Assembly (NCBI RefSeq): GCF_029919115.1
Contig: NZ_CP123990.1
Coordinates: forward strand, 186,001 to 250,000
DNA: 64,000 nt
DNA from: Variovorax paradoxus
GTDB lineage: Bacteria; Pseudomonadota; Gammaproteobacteria; Burkholderiales; Burkholderiaceae_C
Reading direction: 5' to 3'
Position 1 is the stretch's first letter. Each line of letters starts with the position of its first letter. This document shows, piece by piece, positions 16,063 through 25,212 of this stretch. The translations under genes were made by a program, and so were the position numbers. The notes beneath the pieces were generated by a model. That model was not told where the DNA came from and searched no databases. It saw only the letters and a program-made list of their open reading frames with translations.

Positions 16063-17544
16063 ATGTTCCAGTTGTTCAAGGCCCTGCAGAGCTCCATGCT
16101 GGTCAAGGTGGCGGGCCTGCTCTTGCTCACGCTCCTGCTGTGCATTCCATTGGCCGAAATCAATTCGATCAACCGCGAGCGCGGCCGCAGCCAGCGGGAG
16201 GCTGCCGAAGAGCTTGCCGCCACCTACGCGAGCGCACAGACCATGGTGGGCCCGGTGCTGCTGGTGCCATATGTCGAGCGCTGGATGGAGCCGCAGCGCA
16301 ATGCGCAAGGCAAGGTGATCGGCCAGGAGGCGCGCAGCAAGGAAATGGCCCACGCGGTGTTTCCCGACAAGCTGCACATCGAAGGTTCGATGACGCCGCA
16401 GGAGCGCTACAGGGGCATCTTCAAGATTCCGTTCTATACGCTCAACGCCACCCTCGGCGGCGGCTTCGCGGCCTTCGACCCCAAGTCGGTGGCGCACAGC
16501 GAGGCTGATTCCCGCATCGAGTTCAAGGCGCCTTTCGTCGTCTTCTACGTGAGCGACCTGCGCGGGCTCGACGGTTCGCCTTCCATCGCGATGAACGGAG
16601 AAGGCCTGCGTTTCAGGCAGCGCGTGCCCGGCCTGGCCGACAACAGCTGGCTGGCCGATGGGGTCCACGCGCCGCTCACCGGCGCCGCGCTTGCCGCATG
16701 GGAATCGAAGGCACCGATGCCTTTCGAAATGAAGGTCGGCCTTGTCGGGCAAGACACGCTCTCGATGGTGCCGATTGCCGAAGAGACCACCGCCCACCTG
16801 AGTTCGCCATGGGCGCACCCGAGCTTCGGCGGCCGTTTTCTCGCCGCGAAGCGCGACGTGACGCCGCAGGGTTTCGATGCGCACTGGCGCGTGTCGTCGC
16901 TGGTGACCTCGGCGCGCGAGCAGGTGCGCGCCGGACTGTCGGACCGCGATGATCGCAGCGCTGCTGCCACTGCCACCGCCGCGGCGACAGCCGGCCATGC
17001 GTCGCGCAACCTCGGCCCGCTGCAGACATTCGACGTGTCGCTCGCGCAGCCCATCAACGTGTATTCGATGAGCACGCGTGCCGGCAAGTACGGCGCGCTC
17101 TTCATCGGCCTGGTGATCATGGCCGCCTTCATGTTCGAGCTGTTCCGCAGGCAGCGCATGCACCCGGTGCAATACGGGTTGGTCGGCCTCTCGATTGCGC
17201 TGTTTTTCCTGCTGCTGCTGGCGCTGTCCGAGAAGCTGGCTTTCTGGCTCGCTTATGCCAGCGCGGCCGGCGCGAGCGTGCTGCTGCTCGCTATTTATTT
17301 CAGCGCCGTTTTGCAAAGCTGGAAGCGCGGCGCGGGCTTCGGGGCCTATGTCGCGGTACTCTATGGCGCGCTCTACGGCCTGCTGGCATCGGAAAGCAAT
17401 GCCCTTCTGCTCGGCGCCCTGCTGACATTTGGCATGCTCACGGTGCTGATGCTCGCCACGCGCAAGGTCGACTGGTATGCGTTGTCCGCCGGGAACCCCC
17501 GAACGCCCGAACCAGTCTCACCTGCACTGGCTCCGTCCGTGTAA
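16063..17544 (+). CDS. creD: Inner membrane protein CreD
   Basis: The 493-aa protein has an N-terminal helix (LVKVAGLLLLTLLLCIPLAE), a large periplasmic domain with LRGLDGSPSIAMNGEG-like sequence, and a cluster of C-terminal helices from about residue 340. This is the CreD layout. CreD is the main CreBC-regulated protein and is linked to envelope integrity and beta-lactam and colicin tolerance. GAAGAGGAGAA is just upstream of ATG 16063. It is divergent from the exosortase operon and shares the CreB box. PBP1A follows after 37 bases and may be cotranscribed. Confidence 0.92.
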   Translation: MFQLFKALQSSMLVKVAGLLLLTLLLCIPLAEINSINRERGRSQREAAEELAATYASAQTMVGPVLLVPYVERWMEPQRNAQGKVIGQEARSKEMAHAVFPDKLHIEGSMTPQERYRGIFKIPFYTLNATLGGGFAAFDPKSVAHSEADSRIEFKAPFVVFYVSDLRGLDGSPSIAMNGEGLRFRQRVPGLADNSWLADGVHAPLTGAALAAWESKAPMPFEMKVGLVGQDTLSMVPIAEETTAHLSSPWAHPSFGGRFLAAKRDVTPQGFDAHWRVSSLVTSAREQVRAGLSDRDDRSAAATATAAATAGHASRNLGPLQTFDVSLAQPINVYSMSTRAGKYGALFIGLVIMAAFMFELFRRQRMHPVQYGLVGLSIALFFLLLLALSEKLAFWLAYASAAGASVLLLAIYFSAVLQSWKRGAGFGAYVAVLYGALYGLLASESNALLLGALLTFGMLTVLMLATRKVDWYALSAGNPRTPEPVSPALAPSV

Positions 17545-17581
17545 CTGACGCTACCGACTGTTTTCTTACTTACTGATTTCC

Positions 17582-19972
17582 ATGGACGATTCCTCTCCTT
17601 CCACAGAACCGGCGCGCTCCGAGCGCTCGATGCGGCTGCGGCGCATGGCGCGGTGGAGCGCCATCGTGGGCGGTTCGGCCGCGCTGGTTCTGCTGGTGGC
17701 CGCCGGGGTGGCGGTGGCCGTCATCTCGCCGCGCCTTCCCGACATTTCGGAGCTTGCCGACTACCGGCCCAAGCTGCCGCTGCGCGTGTACACGGTCGAA
17801 GGTACGCTCATTGGCGAGTTTGGCGAAGAGCGCCGCACGCTCACGCCGTTTGCCAACATTCCAAAGGTGATGAAAGACGCCGTGCTGGCCGTGGAAGACG
17901 CGCGCTTCTACGACCATGGCGGCATCGACTACAAGGGCTTTGCGCGCGCGGCGGTGGCCAGCCTGAAGGGCGGCCGCAAGCAGGGCGCATCGACCATCAC
18001 CATGCAGGTGGCGCGCAATGTGTACCTCAGCTCCGAGCGCACGCTGAGCCGCAAGACCTACGAGATCTTGCTGGCGCTGCGGCTCGAGCAGCAGCTCACC
18101 AAGGACCAGATCCTGGAGATCTACCTGAACCAGATCTACCTGGGCAACCGCGCCTATGGCTTTGCGGCGGCGTCGGAGGCGTATTTCGGCAAGCCGCTGC
18201 AGAACATCACCACGGCCGAGGCCGCGATGCTGGCCGGACTGCCGAAGGCACCTGGCGCCAACAACCCGGTGGCCAACCCTCGCCGCGCCCGCGCACGCCA
18301 GCTCTATGTGATCGACCGCATGCAGGAGACCGGCTTCATCACCGCCGAGCAGGCGGCTGAAGCCAAGAAGGAAGAACTGCACCTGCGCGATGCGGCCGAC
18401 CCCAACCGGCTGCATGCCGAGTACGTGGCCGAGACGGTGCGCCAGATGATGTATGCCCAGTATGGCGACAGCATCTACACCAGCGGCATGAAGGTCTACA
18501 CCTCGCTGGTTGCGGCCGACCAGGCGGCAGCCTACAAGTCGCTTCGCAAGGGCATCATGGACTACGAGCGGCGCCAGCCCTACCGCGGGCCCGAGCGCTT
18601 CATCGACCTGCCGAGCGACGCCAAGGAGGCCGACGAGGCGGTGGACGATGCGCTGGCCGAACATCCCGACAACGGCGACGTGATGGCGGCGGTGGTGCTG
18701 GAGGCCAGCACCAAGGAAATCAACGCGGTGCGCGCCAACGGCGAAACCGTTCAGATCACCGGCGAGGGCCTGCGCCCTGCGCAGTCGGGCCTTGCCGCAA
18801 AGGCGCCGCCGAACATCAAGATTCGCCGCGGCGCGGTGATCCGGGTGGCGAAGACGCCGAAGAACACCTGGGAGATCACCCAGCTGCCCGAGGTCGAGGG
18901 CGCCTTCATTGCCATGGACCCGCGTACCGGTGCCATCAAGTCGCTGGTGGGCGGCTTCGACTTCGGCAAGAACAAGTTCAACCATGTCACGCAGGCCTGG
19001 CGCCAGCCGGGTTCGAGCTTCAAGCCGTTCATCTATTCGGCCGCGCTCGAGAAGGGCTTTACGCCGGCCACCATCGTCAACGACGCGCCCATGTACTTCG
19101 AGCCCAGCACCCCGGGCGGCCAGCCCTGGGAACCGAAGAATTTCGATGGCGGCTTCGAGGGGCCGATGCCGCTGCGCACCGCGCTCATGAAGTCGAAGAA
19201 CCTCGTGACCATTCGCCTGCTTCAGTCCATTGGTGCGCCGTATGCGCAAGACTGGATCACCAGGTTCGGCTTCGACAAGGACAAGCATCCCGCCTACCTG
19301 CCCATGGCGCTGGGTGCGGGCTCGGTCACGCCGATGCAAATGGCCACTGCCTACTCGGTGTTTGCCAACGGTGGCTACCGCGTCAATCCGTACCTGGTCA
19401 CGCGCGTGACCGATCTGCGCGACAAGGTGCTGCTCGAAACCGAAACGCCGGTGCTCGACGAAACGCGCCGCGCCATTCCCGAGCGCAATGCATTCATCAT
19501 GGATTCAATGCTGCAGAGCGTGGTGAAGGGCGGCACCGCCGCACGCGCCTACCAGGCACTCAAGCGCGACGACCTGTTCGGCAAGACCGGCACCACCAAC
19601 GATTCGTTCGACACCTGGTTTGCGGGCTTCCAGCCCACCACGGTGGGCATTGCATGGATCGGATACGACACGCCGCGCCAACTGGGCGTGCGAGGCGAAA
19701 CCGGTGGCAGCCTCAGCCTGCCGATCTGGATCGGCTACATGCAGACTGCGCTCAAGGGCGTGCCGGTGAGCAAAGTTGCCGAACCCGCGGGCGTGGTCAA
19801 CATCGACGGCGAGTGGTACTTCGACGACTTCGCGCCGGGCCGCGGCGTGGCGAGCCTGGGCGTCGAAAACACAGAAGCGGCAACGCCGTCAGCCGAAGAA
19901 CTCTCGGGTGTGCCGCTGGGCCCGCCGCCCCAGCCCGAGGAACGCAACCGCATTCTCGATTTCTTCCGGTAG
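17582..19972 (+). CDS. mrcA: Penicillin-binding protein 1A (bifunctional transglycosylase/transpeptidase)
   Basis: The 796-aa protein has a membrane helix near residue 30. The GT51 domain has AVEDARFYDHGGIDYKG (catalytic Glu about 105) and GASTITMQVARN. An OB-like insertion follows. The transpeptidase domain has SxxK in GSSFKPFIYS near residue 479, SKN in MKSKNLVTI, and KTGTTNDSFDTWFAG near 667. It polymerises glycan and cross-links peptides in the periplasm. Length is normal for the family. It sits 37 bases after creD, which places a PBP next to the CreBCD envelope-stress genes. Confidence 0.95.
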   Translation: MDDSSPSTEPARSERSMRLRRMARWSAIVGGSAALVLLVAAGVAVAVISPRLPDISELADYRPKLPLRVYTVEGTLIGEFGEERRTLTPFANIPKVMKDAVLAVEDARFYDHGGIDYKGFARAAVASLKGGRKQGASTITMQVARNVYLSSERTLSRKTYEILLALRLEQQLTKDQILEIYLNQIYLGNRAYGFAAASEAYFGKPLQNITTAEAAMLAGLPKAPGANNPVANPRRARARQLYVIDRMQETGFITAEQAAEAKKEELHLRDAADPNRLHAEYVAETVRQMMYAQYGDSIYTSGMKVYTSLVAADQAAAYKSLRKGIMDYERRQPYRGPERFIDLPSDAKEADEAVDDALAEHPDNGDVMAAVVLEASTKEINAVRANGETVQITGEGLRPAQSGLAAKAPPNIKIRRGAVIRVAKTPKNTWEITQLPEVEGAFIAMDPRTGAIKSLVGGFDFGKNKFNHVTQAWRQPGSSFKPFIYSAALEKGFTPATIVNDAPMYFEPSTPGGQPWEPKNFDGGFEGPMPLRTALMKSKNLVTIRLLQSIGAPYAQDWITRFGFDKDKHPAYLPMALGAGSVTPMQMATAYSVFANGGYRVNPYLVTRVTDLRDKVLLETETPVLDETRRAIPERNAFIMDSMLQSVVKGGTAARAYQALKRDDLFGKTGTTNDSFDTWFAGFQPTTVGIAWIGYDTPRQLGVRGETGGSLSLPIWIGYMQTALKGVPVSKVAEPAGVVNIDGEWYFDDFAPGRGVASLGVENTEAATPSAEELSGVPLGPPPQPEERNRILDFFR

Positions 19973-20057
19973 GCGGCACCAGGCAAGCAGCTGGAGGAGG
20001 GCGGTTCCGGGTCTCTACACTCGGTGCTGCTTTTGCTCCACCTTGCCCACGCCCCCC

Positions 20058-20663
20058 ATGGAAATTCTTACCCTGGTGACGTTGTTCGTCATCGGCGCCT
20101 ACATCCTCAGGTCCCGCGACCAGCGCCAGCGCATTGCGCTGCTCGGAAGCCATCTCGGCAGATACCAGATCGAACGGCTGATGGAGACCCTCACCGAAGG
20201 CTATCTGCGCTGCCTCGGCGAAGACGACGCCGAACGGCGCCAGCAGATCTGGAGCCTGCTCGATTCCACAGAGGAAAAGCTCTCGGCCCAGTTCGACAGC
20301 TTTGCCGCCGGCTTTGCACGCGTCGATGCGGCCGATGCACGCGTGAGCAAGCTGCCGCTGGCCATTCCGTTCGCGCACAAGCTGTTTCCGGCCGTCACCT
20401 TCGATCTGCGCGAAGCGCTCGCCATTCATGCACGCGGGATTGCCGAGGTCATGCGCAACGAAGCGGGCCGCACGCCCAAGGCCAAGGCCTTCACCATGTC
20501 GGCCGAGCTCTTCCTGATGCAGCACACCTGCCACTGGTTCTGCAAGTCGAAAACCGTGGCGTCGGCGCGCATGCTGGCGCGGCACAAGACGTCTTACGAG
20601 CAGTTGCTGGGAGCAGTGACCCCGGCAACACGCCAGGCCTACGGCGCGCTCACCGGCCAGTGA
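20058..20663 (+). CDS. Hypothetical membrane-anchored protein
   Basis: The 201-aa protein has a single N-terminal membrane helix (LTLVTLFVIGAYIL) and then a helical, charged cytoplasmic-looking domain. It contains a Cys/His/Trp-rich stretch HTCHWFCKSKTV near residue 157. I do not recognise the family. ATG 20058 is chosen because it starts at the membrane helix; the reading back to 19776 overlaps the PBP1A gene. It lies 85 bases after PBP1A and converges on creC. Confidence 0.7.
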   Translation: MEILTLVTLFVIGAYILRSRDQRQRIALLGSHLGRYQIERLMETLTEGYLRCLGEDDAERRQQIWSLLDSTEEKLSAQFDSFAAGFARVDAADARVSKLPLAIPFAHKLFPAVTFDLREALAIHARGIAEVMRNEAGRTPKAKAFTMSAELFLMQHTCHWFCKSKTVASARMLARHKTSYEQLLGAVTPATRQAYGALTGQ

Positions 20664-20682
20664 ACCGCAGTTGCACGCACTC

Positions 20683-22128
20683 TCAGTGATGTGACGACGG
20701 CAAGAGCGGCAAGGTGAGGGTGGCCACCGCGCCGCCGCGCGCCGCATTGCCAAGCTCGATGCGCCCGCGGTGCAGCGCGGCAATCTCTTTCACAAAGGCA
20801 AGCCCGAGGCCGGTGCTCTTCTTCTGGCTGTGCGGCCGCGCGAGCGAATAGAACTTCTGGAAGACTTTTTCCTGCGCGTAGTCCGGAATGCCCGGGCCAT
20901 GGTCGCGCACGGTCACGCGCGCGAGCTTCGAGGTGGTTTCCAGCGTGAGCAGCACCTCGCTGCCCTGCGGTGAAAAATCGATGGCGTTGTCCAGCAGGTT
21001 GCTGATGGCGCGCCGCAGCAGGAACGGATCGCCCTCGGCGCTCGCATCGGTGCGAATGTTCACGCGTACAGCAATGCTGCGCTTGGCTGCCGCGGGCTGC
21101 GCGCTGAGGGCCACGTCCTCGATCAGCGAAGCCAGCGCCACCGGCTCGGTGCGGTCGAGTCCGCGCCGGGTCTCGAGCGCGGTGAGCTCCATCATGCGAT
21201 CGACGATCTCCTGGATGCGCTGCGTTTCGCGCTCGATGTTCTTCAGGAAGCGCTCGCGCTCCGCATGCGGCATCGAAGGCTCCTGCAGCAGTTCGGCCGC
21301 ACCGCGAATCGCTGACAGCGGGCTCTTCACTTCATGCGTGAAGGTCTGCACGTAGTCGGCCACGTAGTTGCGGCCGGTGAGCGCATCGCGCATTTCGCTG
21401 AAGCCGGTGCGCACCGCATCGACCGCGCGGCGCGCCATGCGCGATACGCTCAACGTGCGCTGCGCGCGCACCCACGTCCAGTAGTCCGATATCAACCCGA
21501 ACGGCCGTACCAGCCACACCGAGACGATGATCGCCAGCAGCAACAGCGCCAGGCCCGAACCCACGCCCACCCACAGCGTGCGGGCGCGCGCGTCTTCCAC
21601 GAACTGGCCGAAGCTCTGCACCGGCTTGCCCACGCTCACCATGCCGACGATCTCGTTGTTCCAGCGGATCGGCGCGCCCACGTACATCACCGAGGTACGC
21701 GGATCGCCATCGACGTCGCGCGACGTGCGCGCGCCATACAGCCCCGCGAGCGTGCGGCTCACGTCGCTCCACTGCGAGTAGTCGGCGCCCAGGTGCCTGC
21801 CGAGCGAATCGAACATCACGCGGCCGCTGCGGTCTGTGACGTACACGCGCAGTTCGACGCGGTTCTTGTGCAGGTTGTAGATCTGGGCGGAGAACTCGCG
21901 CGCGTAGACGGTGCGAAACAGCGGCTCGAGCCGCGCGGTGTTGATGGCGCCGGCAATCACGTCCTGCTCGACCAGGCTGGCAATGAGCTGCGAGGTTTCG
22001 ACCAGCGACTCTTCCGCCGATTCGCGGTAGCGCGGATCGATGTCCGACACCACGCGGTAGAGCAAAAACGCGATGCCCGCGGTGTAGATCAGCAGGATGC
22101 CGATGAATATCCGCGTGCGGCGGCTCAC
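20683..22128 (-). CDS. creC: Sensor histidine kinase CreC
   Basis: The 481-aa kinase has two membrane helices (ILLIYTAGIAFLLY and VGSGLALLLLAIIVSVWLV) around a periplasmic sensor domain of about 150 residues. The H-box is FTHEVKSPLSAIRG, then the N-box NLLDNAIDFSP, DHGPGIPD, and GLGLAFVKEIAALH. The GTG start at 22128 overlaps the creB stop by 4 bases, so translation is coupled. The CreC assignment rests on HAMP-less sensor architecture, the CreB partner and the creD gene nearby. CreC responds to envelope or metabolic signals, in pseudomonads to low-molecular-mass PBP inhibition. Confidence 0.9.
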   Translation of the reverse strand: MSRRTRIFIGILLIYTAGIAFLLYRVVSDIDPRYRESAEESLVETSQLIASLVEQDVIAGAINTARLEPLFRTVYAREFSAQIYNLHKNRVELRVYVTDRSGRVMFDSLGRHLGADYSQWSDVSRTLAGLYGARTSRDVDGDPRTSVMYVGAPIRWNNEIVGMVSVGKPVQSFGQFVEDARARTLWVGVGSGLALLLLAIIVSVWLVRPFGLISDYWTWVRAQRTLSVSRMARRAVDAVRTGFSEMRDALTGRNYVADYVQTFTHEVKSPLSAIRGAAELLQEPSMPHAERERFLKNIERETQRIQEIVDRMMELTALETRRGLDRTEPVALASLIEDVALSAQPAAAKRSIAVRVNIRTDASAEGDPFLLRRAISNLLDNAIDFSPQGSEVLLTLETTSKLARVTVRDHGPGIPDYAQEKVFQKFYSLARPHSQKKSTGLGLAFVKEIAALHRGRIELGNAARGGAVATLTLPLLPSSHH

Positions 22129-22907
22129 GGCGTCTGGGGCAGTTCTTCGTTCAGCGCGTAGCCGGTGCCGCGCAGCGTGCGGATCGGCTCCACGTCGGGC
22201 GCCACGGCCTTGAGCTTGGCGCGCAAGGTCTTCACATGCGCATCGACCGTGCGGTCGAAACTGTCGCTCGCATCGTCCCAGACCAGCTGCAGCAGCTCGT
22301 CGCGCGTAAAAACTCGGCCCGGCCGCTGCACCAGGAGCCGCAGCAGGCCGTATTCGTAGCGCGAGAGCTCGAGCAGCCGCCCGTAGTAGCGGATTTGCAT
22401 GCGCTCGTTGTCCAGCGCAAACGGCATTGCGGCAGGCTGAGAGCTCGCTGGAGCCGCCGCAGCCGGAATTTGAGGGAGACCCCCATTGTTTGCCGCTGCG
22501 GGGCCTCCTGGGGCCGCTCGTGCGCTGCGCCGCAGGATGGTGCGCACCCGCGCCACCAGTTCGCGCGGCGAGAAGGGCTTGGCGATGTAGTCGTCGGCAC
22601 CGAGCTCCAGCCCGACCACGCGGTCGATTTCGTCGCTTCGCGCGGTGAGAAACAGCATGGGCACCTCGGTGCCGCCCTGCGACTGGTTCAGCGCCCGCAG
22701 GCGCTTGAACAGCTCGAATCCGTTGAGGTCGGGCAGGCCGACATCCAGTATGGCCAACGCCGGTGGCTCCTGCGCGAACTGCGCGATGGCCTCTTCGGCC
22801 GTTGCGCACCAGACCGGCGTGAAGCCATCGCTCTTCAGCACGTACTGCAGCGTGTCGGCAATGCCCGATTCGTCTTCGGCGATCAGGATCCGGGGTTTGA
22901 AACTCAT
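22125..22907 (-). CDS. creB: Response regulator CreB (OmpR type)
   Basis: The 260-aa protein has a receiver domain with IAEDES, phospho-acceptor Asp in ILDVGLPDLNG and KPFSPREL. A Pro/Ala-rich linker of about 40 residues follows (GGPAAANNGGLPQIPAAAAP). A winged helix domain comes last (RYEYGLLRLLVQRPGRVFTR, DRTVDAHVKTLRAKL). The linker is longer than usual for CreB. It is expected to bind TTCAC-N6-TTCAC repeats such as the one at 15965-15980 and activate creD and perhaps the exosortase operon. It precedes creC with a 4-base overlap. Its start faces the candidate origin. Confidence 0.92.
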   Translation of the reverse strand: MSFKPRILIAEDESGIADTLQYVLKSDGFTPVWCATAEEAIAQFAQEPPALAILDVGLPDLNGFELFKRLRALNQSQGGTEVPMLFLTARSDEIDRVVGLELGADDYIAKPFSPRELVARVRTILRRSARAAPGGPAAANNGGLPQIPAAAAPASSQPAAMPFALDNERMQIRYYGRLLELSRYEYGLLRLLVQRPGRVFTRDELLQLVWDDASDSFDRTVDAHVKTLRAKLKAVAPDVEPIRTLRGTGYALNEELPQTP

Positions 22908-23473
22908 CCCCGGATGTTAGCGAGAGGGCGCCGTCCGGCGCGGCTGGTTTTGCGGCGTGGCGCCAAGGACACGGCGCGGCCTTTCGCGGTCTTTTTTTCC
23001 GGCGCGGCGTTGGCTCCTTGTCTTCTTCTTATCTCTCTTATTCAAATTAGTAGTAGTAGATAAGGGTCGCACCTGTCTGTGGACATGCCGCTTTTTTCCT
23101 TGTGTGACAGTCACTTGTCATACCCCTGTCACTGTGCGCAGCCGCGCTTCCGTGCTGTCGCGCAAAAAGGAACAACATTGCCCGGCGCGTCCGCCCTGTG
23201 GATAACCACCTGCTTGTGCCAGAACTCTCCCCAGAGTTGTCCTTTGACAGGGTTCCGGAATTCTGCGAAAGACGGTTTTCGACGCGAGAAATTCATTGCC
23301 GCTTATTTAGGCAGACTGTAGATTTCCTTTTGAAATCAACAGCTTAGATTTCTCCTACAAGGAAGTGCGGGTGTTATCCACAGAGTTGCCCAAGCTTTGC
23401 GGGGACAACCGCAGCGGAACCTTCGGACGCATCGCCGAACGAACTTTGTCCTTCAACCAGCGGAATTTCTGAC
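22908..23473. other. Candidate replication origin (DnaA-box cluster with TAG-trio AT-rich element)
   Basis: This 566-bp non-coding gap has two perfect DnaA boxes: TGTGGATAA (23197-23205, minus orientation) and TTATCCACA (23374-23382). A two-mismatch box TGTGGACAT is at 23078-23086. On its left, 18 bases away, is TAGTAGTAGTAG (23048-23059) next to AT-rich sequence 23022-23050. This is the layout of a basal unwinding element: DnaA box, spacer, DnaA-trio, AT-rich DNA. A second AT-rich stretch lies at 23290-23355 between the perfect boxes. The short ORFs here are not credible genes. dnaA is not in the window, so a non-origin DnaA-binding locus is possible. Confidence 0.65.
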
Positions 23474-24433
23474 GTGACACCTACCGAAACCAAGGCCATC
23501 GTGACCCTCGGCCTCCTGTCCGCCTTTGTCGACGGCGAAAAGCACGAGCGCGAACGCGCGGAAATCAAGCGCATCGCAGAAGGCCTTTCGCAAGCGGACG
23601 GGGTGAACCTGCCCACGCTCTACCAGGACGTGCTGATGAAGCGGGTTTCGCTGGCTTCGGTCGCCAGTGAGCTGCAAAGCACCGAATCGAAGCAGCTGGC
23701 CTATGAAATGGCGGTGTGCGTGTGCGACGCGGACGGCACGCAATCGGAGGCGGAGCGCATGTTCCTGGCCGACGTGCGCACCTCGCTGGGTCTCGACGCC
23801 TCGGCCGCCCAGTTCTCGCGCCAGGCGGAGGAAATTGCCGCGGTGCCGGTGGCGGCCACCGGTGCCGCAGCGGCAGCTGCGCAAGTGCCCGTGGCTGCGT
23901 CCGTCACTGCATCGCCCGACAGCGCCGAGCTCGACAAATCCATTCTCAATGCGGCCATCCTCAACGGCGCGCTCGAGCTGCTGCCGGAAACGCTCTCGAC
24001 CATGGCGATCATTCCGCTGCAGATGAAGCTGGTCTACCGCATCGGCAAGGCCCATGGCTACGAGCTCGACAGCGGCCACGTCAAGGATTTTCTGGCGACG
24101 GTCGGCGTGGGCCTGACTTCGCAGTACCTGGAGCAGGCCGGGCGCAAGCTGCTCGGCGGCCTGCTCGGCAAGATGGGCGGGGGCATGTTGCGCGGCCTCG
24201 GCAACCAGGCGGTGAGTTCGGGCATGAGCTTCGCCTCGACCTATGCGCTGGGGCACGTGGCCAAACGCTACTACGCCGGAGGCCGCACGCTTTCCACGCA
24301 GATGCTGAAGGACACCTTCGCGGGCGTGATGCAGGAAGGCAAGGGCCTGCAGACCCAATACCTGCCCGCCATCCAGGAGAAAGCCCGCACGCTCGACGCC
24401 GGCAAGGTGCTGTCGCTCGTCAGAGGAGCCTGA
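23474..24433 (+). CDS. TerB-like / YcjF-DUF697-like protein
   Basis: The 319-aa protein begins with a TerB-like helical domain (residues 5-115, with AFVDGEKHERERAEIKRIAE and VCVCDADGTQSEAERMFLAD, two Asp-containing acidic helices). An Ala/Val/Pro linker follows. The C-terminal part from residue 155 resembles DUF697: LPETLSTMAIIPLQMKLVYR, then a Gly-rich segment LLGGLLGKMGGGMLRGLG that may associate with membrane. GTG 23474 starts the frame. TerB homologues are linked to tellurite resistance and envelope stress; the role here is unknown. Confidence 0.75.
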   Translation: MTPTETKAIVTLGLLSAFVDGEKHERERAEIKRIAEGLSQADGVNLPTLYQDVLMKRVSLASVASELQSTESKQLAYEMAVCVCDADGTQSEAERMFLADVRTSLGLDASAAQFSRQAEEIAAVPVAATGAAAAAAQVPVAASVTASPDSAELDKSILNAAILNGALELLPETLSTMAIIPLQMKLVYRIGKAHGYELDSGHVKDFLATVGVGLTSQYLEQAGRKLLGGLLGKMGGGMLRGLGNQAVSSGMSFASTYALGHVAKRYYAGGRTLSTQMLKDTFAGVMQEGKGLQTQYLPAIQEKARTLDAGKVLSLVRGA

Positions 24434-24452
24434 GTCTTTTACCTGGACGAGC

Positions 24453-24857
24453 CTATTTCGCGAGGTCGTCGAGGATGGGGCAGTCGGGGCGCGCGTCGCC
24501 ATGGCAGCAATGCACCAGGTGCGCGAGCGTGCTGCGCATCGACTGCATATCGGCGATGCGCTGCTCCAGTTCGTCCAAGTGCTTTTGCGCCACGCGCTTC
24601 ACGCTCGAACTGGTACGCCGTCGGTTGTGCCATAGCCCGACCAGTTCGGCAATTTCTTCCATCGAAAAACCGAGATCGCGCGAGCGCTTGATGAAGCGCA
24701 GCGTATGGATGTCGGCGTCGCCGTATTGCCGGTAGCCGCTTTCGGTGCGCGGCACCGCGGGCAGCAGGCCCAGGCCTTCGTAGTGCCGCACCATGCGTGC
24801 CGAAACGCCCGAGAGCCGCGCCGCCTCTCCGATGCTCACGGTTCCGAAACTGCTCAT
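24453..24857 (-). CDS. cueR: Cu(I)-responsive transcriptional regulator CueR
   Basis: This 134-aa MerR-family protein has the winged helix (IGEAARLSGVSARMVRHYEGLG), the coiled-coil dimer helix (VKRVAQKHLDELEQRIADMQ) and a C-terminal metal loop CHGDARPDCPIL near residue 117. The two Cys in that loop bind Cu(I) in CueR. It represses and, with copper, activates copA-type promoters by distorting a long 19-bp spacer. Such a promoter precedes copA at 25143-25173. Its ATG overlaps the copZ stop by 4 bases. Confidence 0.93.
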   Translation of the reverse strand: MSSFGTVSIGEAARLSGVSARMVRHYEGLGLLPAVPRTESGYRQYGDADIHTLRFIKRSRDLGFSMEEIAELVGLWHNRRRTSSSVKRVAQKHLDELEQRIADMQSMRSTLAHLVHCCHGDARPDCPILDDLAK

Positions 24858-25048
24858 TGCACCCTGTATCCGGCGTTTTCGATGGCGGCGACGATGTCCT
24901 GGCGAGGCTGCGCGCTCAGCACGTCGACATGGCCCGTTTCAAGATCGACGGTGACCTGCGCTTCGGGATCGACCGTCTGCACCGCGTTTTGCACTGCGTT
25001 GACGCAGTGGCCGCAGCTCATGCCCGCGACCTGGAATTTCTGGCTCAT
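24854..25048 (-). CDS. copZ: Copper chaperone CopZ (HMA domain)
   Basis: The 64-aa protein is a single heavy-metal-associated domain with the metal-binding motif GMSCGHC near residue 10. Such chaperones carry Cu(I) to the P-type ATPase CopA. The size is typical. It is the first gene of the copZ-cueR operon, divergent from copA, with a 4-base overlap with cueR. Confidence 0.92.
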   Translation of the reverse strand: MSQKFQVAGMSCGHCVNAVQNAVQTVDPEAQVTVDLETGHVDVLSAQPRQDIVAAIENAGYRVQ

Positions 25049-25142
25049 CGTTCTTGCTCCTTTTGAAGTTGAATGAAGGAAGACGCCAGTTTGAACCCTC
25101 TCACGATGTCAATGTCCAGTGCAGGGACACTGCGCCTTGCGC

Positions 25143-25173
25143 TTGACCTTGCCATGATGTGAGACCTTAGCTT
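25143..25173 (+). promoter_or_regulatory. CueR-type promoter of copA
   Basis: TTGACC (25143-25148) and TAGCTT (25168-25173) are separated by 19 bases. That is the over-long spacer typical of MerR-family activated promoters. The spacer contains CTTGCC but only a weak dyad. A transcript from here would begin near 25180, which makes ATG 25180 unlikely and supports ATG 25213 for copA. Confidence 0.6.
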
Positions 25174-25212
25174 CGGTGCATGGAAAATCTGCAGCACTAC
25201 CCTTTCAACCCC

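Noticed and set aside
20683..22809. 708-aa reading of creC
   Set aside because: The first 227 codons are an out-of-frame reading of creB. The GTGA overlap at 22125-22128 marks the real start.
22957..23321. Short ORFs of 80-82 aa in the candidate origin
   Set aside because: Basic, low-complexity translations with no ribosome site; they overlap DnaA boxes and AT-rich DNA.
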